From contig JAFISE010000368.1 of NCBI GenBank assembly GCA_022560025.1, forward strand, positions 1 through 13,128: a DNA stretch of 13,128 bases, written 5' to 3'. Below are positions 7,084 to 13,128 of this stretch, one piece after another. The notes beneath the pieces were generated by a model. It saw only the letters and a program-made list of their open reading frames with translations, was not told where the DNA came from and made no database searches. A program made the translations under genes and the position numbers. The DNA comes from Stagonosporopsis chrysanthemi. Lineage: Eukaryota > Ascomycota > Dothideomycetes > Pleosporales > Didymellaceae. Position 1 is the first letter of the stretch; every line of letters starts with the position of its first letter.

Positions 7084-9015
7084 CTACTCTGCCCGCGAAA
7101 CCACCAAGTGCTGCCATCCGTCGTCGTCCATCGGCGCGCCGCTGAGCCACTCGACGTCGTCCAGAATCTCCAGCCACGTCTGCTCTGCCTCCTTCTCCGA
7201 GACGTCGTGGTTGTCCCACTGCGCCATCAGGTCGGCGTCGGTGATGGAAAAGTCGTCGTCCGGATCGTTCTTGCTGCGCTCCACCACCAGATCATGCGGC
7301 ACATCGTGCGAGGGACCGCGGTTGAGCAGGTTCCCCAGCGCGAGCATGTTCGCCGCGGACCAGTACGCGCGGTGGAAGCGGCGGTCGAATGCGCTGGGTG
7401 TGTCGGGCGTCCACTTCTGGAGCTCGATCAGCTGGCCGCCTGCGATGCACTGGGCGAAGAGGTCGCGCTCATCTGAGCCGAGTGTCGTCCAGTGGATCTC
7501 GTTGTGCAGGTGCCAGTGGTAACCGTAGACGCCGATTGTGACGGTCGAAGTGGGCGCGGGGCTCCATTCGAAGGTGCTGGCTGCGTTGTGAAGCACGACG
7601 AGAGACAGGGGAGTACCTTTTTCTATGAAGCCGCGGGTGATGTGGGAGACGTGCTTTGAAGTGTATGAGGAATGTAGGGCGCCGTGCATGAGCAAGTCAA
7701 GCCACGGCTCTGCTTGATTGAAACCGGGGGCTTGAAGCTCGTAGTGGTAGACACACCATCTGTAGTCGTCGTAGTTGCTGACAATGGGCTGAGGGAGATC
7801 GTCTGCGGTTGGAAGAGGTGGCTCGACGATGGTTAGGACGGGTGTCTCCTCCATGGCTGCTGGCTCGAGAAGGGAGCGAATCGGGACGGTAGGATGATTG
7901 GCTGTCCAATGCTGGTACAAGTCCGGGAGGGCGACATGGTTTGAAGTCTGTTCCCCAGTTACTGGTTGTGGTGCAGTTTTGCGACGCTTACTCGACGCAT
8001 CTGCGGGCTCAACCACATCGTGCTCCGGCGACAACGGCCTTCTGGACAATGTCTGGGTCTCAGCCATCCCGGCGGCGATGGTCTTCCTGCGTGGCTGACC
8101 TACCCCACCGAGCGCCTCTTTCTTCTGCCGGAGTGCTTCAGCCTTTTGGCGGAACTTCTCTTGCTTGCGTATGGTAGCTGCATCTGGTCGTTGTTCATAT
8201 AGCTTCCTGGCTTCGTCGAGCACGTTAATACAGTGTTGTGGAGTGCTGGGGACGTTCACACCAGGTAAATTGCTCGTGTGCCACTGCTGCGAGGCTGGGA
8301 GCTGCGCGGGAGCCGTATGCGACGCAACTGAGTAAGCTCGGCGTTGGGGATACTGCGGAGTTGCATGTTGTAAAGCGTGTGGTACAAGGTAGGGGTTGGT
8401 GTTTCCGAGAGGCTGCGACTGGTAAATGAGGTGATTCGGGACTTCAGGCGGTGTCAGAGGAGTGTCATCTCGAGACTGATTCTGGTATGCTCTATCGTCA
8501 CGTTCATCACCAGCGCCATCAAGGTTTGCTATAGTCTTACCACTATATGCTGACGTCGGATATAGCTGCGGCTGCGGCTGAAACCTGTAGTCTGAGAGAC
8601 GTCCATCGAAGCCAGAGTTATACGAAGCGAACTGGCGCTGGTTGAAGCTCGAGTGACCGTAGTCTGATGGGTAAACCTGTGGCCGCAGAAGACCATCGTG
8701 ATGCTGTGAGCTTGTCAAACGCCGCTCACCATATCGGCCTGCATACTGCTGGAAGCCAGGGTACGTCTGCCATCGCTCAAGATTCTGCGGGTATGCATAG
8801 TCAGGAACGGGGAAGGTAGTGGCGTCTGCTGGTGCATAAGGTGAGACAGAAGCTGGGTAGCCACGTGGTGGCAACGGCGTCGGAGGCAGGTGCTGCGACT
8901 CGTACTGAGCAGGCGCACCGTGTGGCTTGGCAGTCGCGCCTGGATCCACCTCATCCGACGTCGCGTGAAGCAAGCGCTGGTGGGCGGAGTCGAGGTGCAC
9001 GTTGGGGTAATACAT
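7084..9015 (-). CDS. Hypothetical protein, 643 aa, disordered N-terminus and unassigned C-terminal domain
   Basis: I do not recognise this protein. The frame is open without introns and ends at TAG (7086-7084). I start it at the first ATG (9015, MYYPNVHLDS). The frame continues ten codons upstream only to a TTG, and no stronger ATG lies in this frame. Residues 1 to about 250 are rich in Pro, Gln, Tyr, Ser and His and look disordered. Residues about 258-303 (LDEARKLYEQRPDAATIRKQ and on through QKAEALRQKK) look like a charged helix or coiled coil. KRRK at 343-346 resembles a nuclear localisation signal. Residues about 412-570 are well-mixed, with many Trp, Tyr and His (for example YGYHWHLHNEIHW near 497-509), and look folded. 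The tail is acidic with spaced Trp. A nuclear regulatory or scaffold role is a guess from composition. That the gene is real is supported by its length, the folded-looking C-terminus and a TATA-like element upstream. Confidence 0.75.
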   Translation of the reverse strand: MYYPNVHLDSAHQRLLHATSDEVDPGATAKPHGAPAQYESQHLPPTPLPPRGYPASVSPYAPADATTFPVPDYAYPQNLERWQTYPGFQQYAGRYGERRLTSSQHHDGLLRPQVYPSDYGHSSFNQRQFASYNSGFDGRLSDYRFQPQPQLYPTSAYSGKTIANLDGAGDERDDRAYQNQSRDDTPLTPPEVPNHLIYQSQPLGNTNPYLVPHALQHATPQYPQRRAYSVASHTAPAQLPASQQWHTSNLPGVNVPSTPQHCINVLDEARKLYEQRPDAATIRKQEKFRQKAEALRQKKEALGGVGQPRRKTIAAGMAETQTLSRRPLSPEHDVVEPADASSKRRKTAPQPVTGEQTSNHVALPDLYQHWTANHPTVPIRSLLEPAAMEETPVLTIVEPPLPTADDLPQPIVSNYDDYRWCVYHYELQAPGFNQAEPWLDLLMHGALHSSYTSKHVSHITRGFIEKGTPLSLVVLHNAASTFEWSPAPTSTVTIGVYGYHWHLHNEIHWTTLGSDERDLFAQCIAGGQLIELQKWTPDTPSAFDRRFHRAYWSAANMLALGNLLNRGPSHDVPHDLVVERSKNDPDDDFSITDADLMAQWDNHDVSEKEAEQTWLEILDDVEWLSGAPMDDDGWQHLVVSRAE

Positions 9016-9095
9016 GGGACGAAAGCGATGATGGCGTGAATGCAAAGACTAGACATGCAGCTCGCATGGTGCGGCCGTGCGGAGCGTGGGGTAGA

Positions 9096-9102
9096 CTTAT
9101 AT
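9096..9102 (-). promoter_or_regulatory. TATA-like element upstream of the 643-aa gene
   Basis: On the minus strand the sequence is ATATAAG, about 80 nt before the chosen ATG at 9015. This position supports the chosen start and argues against a distant upstream exon, but it is a short motif. Confidence 0.4.
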
Positions 9103-9440
9103 GTGTAGGGCGAGCTGGGCCTGCTGCCTGGGCAACAGTGAAAGGAAGTTGCGGTCTGCGGGTGCGGCGACACACGCAAACACGCTCAAAACTGTTGCTG
9201 TCCATCTGTTGTTGGTCCAGCTGGGACGTCAAGTGGGGCTGCGGGAAATGAAGTGTTGTTGTTTGCTCGATTGGGAGGGGAGCAAACGGCGGTGCAGGAT
9301 GGCGACATGCGACTGCTAACAGTTAGAGATACGCTGAGCCAGCATCTGTAGGACAACGGAATGGAATATGGCGGAGATTCATGGCTCGTTGGAGACAGGA
9401 GACGAGTGATGTGACCAGAGAAGTACGTGAGAGACAGATG

Positions 9441-9554
9441 ATTGCAGGGAGTAGAAAGGGTATGCAGGGAGTAGAAAGGGTATGCAGGGAGTAGAAAGGG
9501 TATGCAGGGAGTAGAAAGGGTATGCAGGGAGTAGAAAGGGTATGCAGGGCGTAA
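9441..9554. repeat. 20-bp minisatellite, 5 full copies plus a partial one
   Basis: The unit TATGCAGGGAGTAGAAAGGG repeats head to tail. The first copy differs at two bases at its start, the middle four are identical and the last is cut after about ten bases, where the sequence changes to GGGCGTAAG. The plus strand of the unit is almost pure purine. The 60-nt protein-level period on the minus strand (Pro-Cys-Ile-Pro-Phe and so on) is a by-product of the repeat, not a gene. Confidence 0.95.
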
Positions 9555-9924
9555 GTCTGCAACAACGGGTACCTGCAGCTGCTACACGCGAAACGGGTCT
9601 ATCCCGCATAGCCAGATGTTCTAAACTTGGTCTCCGCGCGGGACACACATGACCTGGAAACATAGAAAGCAAACATGGCATTGTCGAAGGCACTTCTCGG
9701 ACAGTCGAACTGGCAGATCTTGCCAGCTCGTCGACACATACTTGGCCGTCGCAAAAGCGATTGACCGGCAGGAAGTGCAGTGTGATATAAAAAAATCATG
9801 CAATTGCGGAGCTGCCTCAAGCCGCTTGATGCGGCACACGAACCTCTGGTCGTACTTTTCCAATGCCCGCACGCTCGAACGCCAACAAATAATGCTACTG
9901 CGGTCCATCACGAGTATGACGTCC

Positions 9925-10714
9925 TCATACAACACGCTTGACCTGCCACGTATGTCAGAATGTGCAGCAGCGCAATCTTGGCGCAGGCACTCACCTCGAA
10001 GAACCTCTTCAGCCACCACACCTGGAAGCCGCCGTTCGCGCCGAGCACCAGGATCTGGAAGATGCTCCACCACTTGACCCGCGCGTTGGTGCTCTCGGCG
10101 GTGTTCCTATGTGTCCTCTCGCGCACGACGATGTAGCCCTGCTCGTCCTTGACCTGCGAAACGAGCTCCGACAGCTGGCGCACTGCCGTGTAGTCAGTAC
10201 GGTGTCCTTGCAGACGCATGTCCGGTGTGGGGGGGTTACGCACCCTCCTTCTCCAGGGGATCCTGTGGCGCCTCCGCTTCAGGGACGTAGACAATGCCGT
10301 GTACGTTGAACGAGACCTCCTTGGTGTTGGCGCCCCAGTGCTCGTTGTTGAAGCAGTATGTGTATTTGCCGTCCTCGGCGGCGTCGAACGAGTGGTCGCC
10401 GTTGGACACGCCGCGCTCGTGCACCTGGTAGCTGTGCGATGGTGTCTCGATCTGCGCGCTCAAGTCAGCCATTGCTCCCCGGCCAGCCGTCCATGCGGCG
10501 CAGCATCCGAGCGTACCCAGAAGTCAATCTCCAGGTTGCCGCTGCCGCCAAACTCCCGGTCGCCGACCTGGAACGTGACGGTCATCTTGTCGTCCTTGTG
10601 CAGCTGCTCGTGGAAGCACTCGCGCTGGTGCGCCTTCATCTGGATGTTGTGCGCGGACGTGAGCGACAGCAGACCGCTCGCCGCGGCGAGGAGACCAAGA
10701 GACGGGAACAGCAT
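9925..10714 (-). CDS. emp24: p24-family COPII cargo receptor, Emp24 orthologue
   Basis: A 203-aa type I membrane protein of the early secretory pathway. Yeast Emp24, also 203 aa, works in p24 complexes that load cargo such as GPI-anchored proteins into COPII vesicles. Coding exons are 10714-10517, 10451-10244, 10182-9995 and 9942-9925. Introns of 65, 61 and 52 nt start GTACGC, GTGCGT and GTGAGT, each with a CTGAC branch site. The product has a signal peptide (1-21, ending LTSA before HNIQ) and a GOLD domain (about 22-120) with its two cysteines, Cys33 and Cys99, expected to pair. Then come a short coiled coil, the p24 hallmark RERTHRNTAESTNARVKWWS (156-175), one membrane helix (about 174-193) and the cytosolic tail KRFFEVKRVV. 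That tail holds the FF and terminal VV export signals and a KR pair like a COPI signal. The start has A at -3 and the length matches the family exactly. The last exon encodes only VKRVV. Identity is near certain; placement of each junction is strongly supported by the family sequence. Confidence 0.96.
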
Positions 10715-11403
10715 CGTTGCGGTGGCCGGCGTGGCTGCTGGGTATGGGGAGGTTGTTGGTGGACGCCCTCGGCGATGCGTTTCGGAGATGCCAGCTTGCC
10801 CGCAACACGCCTTGGTCCGTGCCACACACCATCCCTGACCACGCAGCGTCCAACATGCCATGTGTCGCTCACCACACTGCAGCAAGAATCGATGCGTTCT
10901 ACACTACGATCTGTCAGGGTGGAGCTGCTGGCCGTATCTCTGAGCTTCAGCATCATGAAGAGCGTCTCGTTCATGAGTATCACCCCTGGTCATTGCACAT
11001 GTAGTCGAAAGACATGACAAATCTCCATGAACACGATCTGGTAAAGCAAACACATCTAGCAAATCAAAGGTAGACGTCAGCATGTTTTTTTCCCTTGTCC
11101 CTTCTACATACAAGTCAATTCATCTGGTATTCACCACCACTCGACTCTGTTTCATCATCATCTCGTGTTCATCTACATCATTCTCTTCCCTTCTCAAGGT
11201 GCGCTGTGATTATCTGCATACTGGATGTGCATCATGGTAGCCTTCGATCCTATATTGCAAGATGCCCTCACCTTCACTTCACTTCACCGCCAAGACGAGG
11301 CTGCCCCACCACCCACACTCGACATAATCCAAACAAGACCACACCTTCAGTGCCACTCGCCGTCAGTCAACTCTTCGCCCAATCTCGATCAGCGTACAGC
11401 AAC
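10715..11403. promoter_or_regulatory. Shared intergenic region between divergent emp24 and SANT-protein genes
   Basis: The 689 nt between the two ATGs must hold both promoters. The right part (about 11095-11340) is pyrimidine-rich on the plus strand with short CT tracts, typical of fungal 5' leaders for the rightward gene. A TATATT lies near 11251. An upstream ATG at 11225 opens a 119-codon frame that overlaps the SANT gene start in another frame; it would matter only if the transcript begins before it. I see no TATA box for emp24. No other gene is supported here. Confidence 0.55.
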
Positions 11404-12971
11404 ATGGCCGACGCAAACAGGGCGCCTAGACGCGTCTCCATGGCTTACATCCTCGGCTTCAGCAACAAGCCCTTCAAGGATGGCGGACCACCTGTCCCCG
11501 CGCAGCCACCGCCGCCTCGCCACCCTAGTAACTTCAAGCAGATGGTGCGCGTTCGCAGTAACCTCCCAAAAATGGCCATGCTAACGCCGCGCAGGTCTCT
11601 ACGCCTGGAGGTCTTCTCGAGTGGGCTGCCAGTGATGGTCGCCGCGGCCGGCTCACAGGGCCAGGCAAGCCACGACTGACGGCTGCTGACCTCCCCCACG
11701 CCTCTGATACCAAGGTCGAAGTCGTTGCGGACAAGGACGCCGGCAACGACGACGGCGCAATGGGCATGATGGGCCTCTTTGGCGAGACGGCTGCTGCGCC
11801 CGCCTCTGTGAAAGCCGAAGAGCCTGCGAGCAGTGGCTGGACCAAAGAGCAAGACGATAAGCTCATGGAGCTGAGGACCGACAATGGTCCCTGGGCCGCT
11901 ACGGCAGAGGAGCTCGGCAAGAAAGAGCACGAGTGCAGGGAGCGGTTCAAGCAGATCAAGCCGGCTGACTGGAGACCCAACAAGGGCAAGGGCGGCAATC
12001 AGAAGCAAGCCAAGCAGCAAGGGGAGAAGAATCAGAATAACAAGAATAACAAGAACAACAAGAACAACCAAAACAACCAGAAGGGCGGCGAGAACAAGGG
12101 CGGTAAGAAGGACGAGGCGGCCAACGGTGAAACGGGCGCTCCTGCTGACAACGCCTGGGGCAACAACGACAACAACGGGGCCACTCAAGATAACAACAAT
12201 GCGTGGGGTGGAGGCGATGACGGGTGGGGAGGCGGTGGGGACAACAAGAGCAGCAACAGCAACAACGGCAACGACAATGCTGGCGAGGGCTTCAGCGCAG
12301 ACCAACCAGGTTGGGGAGGTGGAGGAGACTCAGGAAACAATGGCGCCTGGCAAACTAATGGTGGTGACGACGGATGCGGAGGAGTAGCAGCAGGCTGGGG
12401 AGACAGTGGCAACAACGGAGGCGGAGGGGAAGTAGCAGCAGGCTGGGGAGACAGTGGCGGAGACTCAGGTAACACCCCAGCCTGGGACAACGCCGCAGGC
12501 GACAATGCCAACAAGGACGCGAACAACACCGGAGGCTGGGGCAGCTTCGGTGACAACAACAACACCACGGGTTTTGACAGTAACAACAACAACAACAACA
12601 ACACCACCACCGCAGGCTTTGACAACAACACCAAAACAAACTCCGGCAACAACAACAACAACGACAACAACAAACCCAACAACAACGACACCAACCCAAC
12701 CTGGGGCACCCCCGCTCCCGCTCCCACCCCCACCAACCCCCCCACCAACCCCCCCTCAAACTCAAACCCAAACCCAAACCCCCAGCCCTCCTCATACGAA
12801 CTCACCCCCGACTCCACCTTCTCGGCCTCGGACCTGCGCCTCATCGCGCGCATCCTGCAGCAAGATGCCCAGCTCGTGTGGCAGCGCGTGAGCTGGCGGT
12901 TCAGGGATAAGACGGGGAGGGCGTTGGCGGCGGAGGTGTTTGAGAGGAAGGTTGTGGGGGGGAGGGGGTGA
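11404..12971 (+). CDS. Myb/SANT-like domain protein with Asn/Gly/Trp-rich central region
   Basis: A 505-aa protein. Coding exons are 11404-11544 and 11595-12971. The 50-nt intron starts GTGCGC, has CTAAC as branch site, ends GCAG and is phase 0. The start context is CAACATGG. Residues 1-75 are basic and proline-containing (RRVSMAYILGFSNKPF, then QPPPPRHPSNFKQM). Residues 128-172 form one Myb/SANT-like repeat, SGWTKEQDDKLMELRTDNGP and on to RERFKQIKPADW, with aromatics Trp129, Trp147 and Phe165 in the usual core positions. Residues about 176-220 are Lys/Asn/Gln-rich. Residues about 222-400 are Asn/Gly/Asp-rich with about ten tryptophans, mostly in GW or WG pairs, followed by a Pro/Asn stretch. 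The last 60 residues (446-505) return to mixed sequence with a helix-like block, FSASDLRLIARILQQDAQLV, then WQRVSWRFRDKTGR. Chromatin or nucleic-acid binding is inferred from the SANT repeat; no specific function is recognised. The gene call and intron are well supported. Confidence 0.87.
12383..12458 (+). repeat. In-frame direct repeat of 28 bp at 48-bp spacing
   Basis: The sequences at 12383-12410 and 12431-12458 are identical, and the copies are 48 bp (16 codons) apart. Both encode VAAGWGDSG. This is an in-frame tandem duplication within the GW-rich part of the SANT protein, recent enough to be perfect at DNA level over 28 bp. Confidence 0.9.
12582..12603 (+). repeat. AAC trinucleotide run encoding polyasparagine
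   Basis: Seven consecutive AAC codons encode Asn in the middle of the SANT protein. Several shorter AAC/GAC runs surround it. The almost exclusive use of AAC makes it a slippage-prone microsatellite, so copy number may differ between strains. Confidence 0.9.
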
Positions 12972-13128
12972 GGGAGGGTGAATGTGAGGTGGGGATGTAG
13001 GGTTAGGGTGTGCGGGGGGGGGGGGGGGGGGGGGGGGTGGGGTAACCCTTTTTTCCCGGGGGGGGGGAGGGGGGGTTCATATTTTTTTTGCCCTTGCATT
13101 AAATCACCCCCTCACAAATTTCTCCCAT
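12972..13128. other. G-rich right end with G24 run, probably low-quality sequence
   Basis: After the SANT gene stop there is G-rich sequence containing TAGGGTTAGGG at 12998-13008, then a run of 24 G (13014-13037), a short AACCC-T6-CCC block, a second long G stretch and a T8. The succession of homopolymers looks like the edge of an assembled contig or a hard-to-sequence stretch. The 3' untranslated region of the SANT gene should lie here, so its end cannot be trusted. The two TTAGGG-like units are too few to call a telomere. Confidence 0.55.

Larger units (their letters stand above)
9016..9924. other. Intergenic region between emp24 and the 643-aa gene
   Basis: Both flanking genes are on the minus strand, so this holds the 3' flank of emp24 (right) and the promoter of the 643-aa gene (left). 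The TATA-like element and the 20-bp minisatellite are listed separately. About 130 nt beyond the emp24 stop, the minus strand reads a T-run followed by TATATCAC (near 9782-9797), which could be a 3'-end element. No gene or RNA is recognised. Confidence 0.5.

Noticed and set aside
9323..9693. Repetitive protein frames on the minus strand (Pro-Cys-Ile-Pro-Phe repeats)
   Set aside because: They are translations of the 20-bp minisatellite and include no flanking conserved sequence.
11445..12305. Minus-strand open frame of 286 codons opposite the SANT gene
   Set aside because: Translation is Val/Leu low complexity caused by antisense of Asn/Lys codons; the plus strand has the SANT motif, good start context and an intron.
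2145..12971. A gene cluster or defence-type system linking the four genes
   Set aside because: A sulfate permease, an Emp24 cargo receptor, a SANT protein and an orphan protein share no pathway, and there is no biosynthetic, toxin, nuclease or transposase gene among them.
12185..13099. Long minus-strand open frame (304 codons) antisense to the SANT gene
   Set aside because: It is the reverse of AAC/GGC-rich codons, which contain few stops on the other strand. Its translation is Leu/Pro repeats with no domain.

Overview
The window looks like nuclear DNA of a filamentous ascomycete (Pezizomycotina). A Dothideomycete is a guess from protein style rather than something the sequence proves. The main evidence is the intron style. 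All five introns I can place are 43-65 nt, have GT...AG ends, and carry a CTAAC or CTGAC branch site shortly before the acceptor. The proteins are fungal families. Intergenic DNA is 0.7-2.7 kb and full of micro- and minisatellites. There is no bacterial operon structure, CRISPR array, tRNA or rRNA that I can see.

Layout. (1) 1-2144: no supportable gene. It begins with unassigned sequence containing a C24 run. An A/C-rich low-complexity belt of short tandem repeats follows, then a polypyrimidine stretch, a short degenerate telomere-like (CCCTAA) tract at 1725-1773, and a G/T-rich stretch leading into the 3' flank of the first gene. (2) 2145-4272, minus strand: a two-exon SulP/SLC26-type sulfate (anion) permease with a C-terminal STAS domain, 694 aa. 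(3) 4273-7083: about 2.8 kb with no convincing gene, only simple repeats and a TATA-like element for the permease. (4) 7084-9015, minus strand: a single-exon 643-aa protein of unknown function with a disordered Pro/Gln/Tyr-rich N-terminal half, a basic helix, a nuclear-localisation-like cluster and a folded-looking C-terminal domain. (5) 9016-9924: a TATA-like element and a 20-bp minisatellite. (6) 9925-10714, minus strand: a four-exon p24 cargo receptor, orthologous to yeast Emp24, 203 aa. (7) 10715-11403: intergenic space between two divergent genes. (8) 11404-12971, plus strand: a two-exon, 505-aa Myb/SANT-like protein with a long Asn/Gly/Trp-rich disordered middle and a conserved-looking C-terminal helical segment. 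(9) 12972-13128: G-rich end with a G24 run, probably of poor sequence quality.

The genes do not form an obvious pathway. They are a plasma-membrane or vacuolar anion transporter, an ER-Golgi cargo receptor and two probably nuclear proteins, which reads as ordinary core genome near a repeat-rich end. The items most worth following up are the GW/WG-rich SANT protein, the unassigned 643-aa protein, the 18-nt terminal coding exon of emp24 that carries its whole sorting tail, and the interstitial telomere-like tract with a compositional switch around it. I found nothing that amounts to a new multi-gene system.
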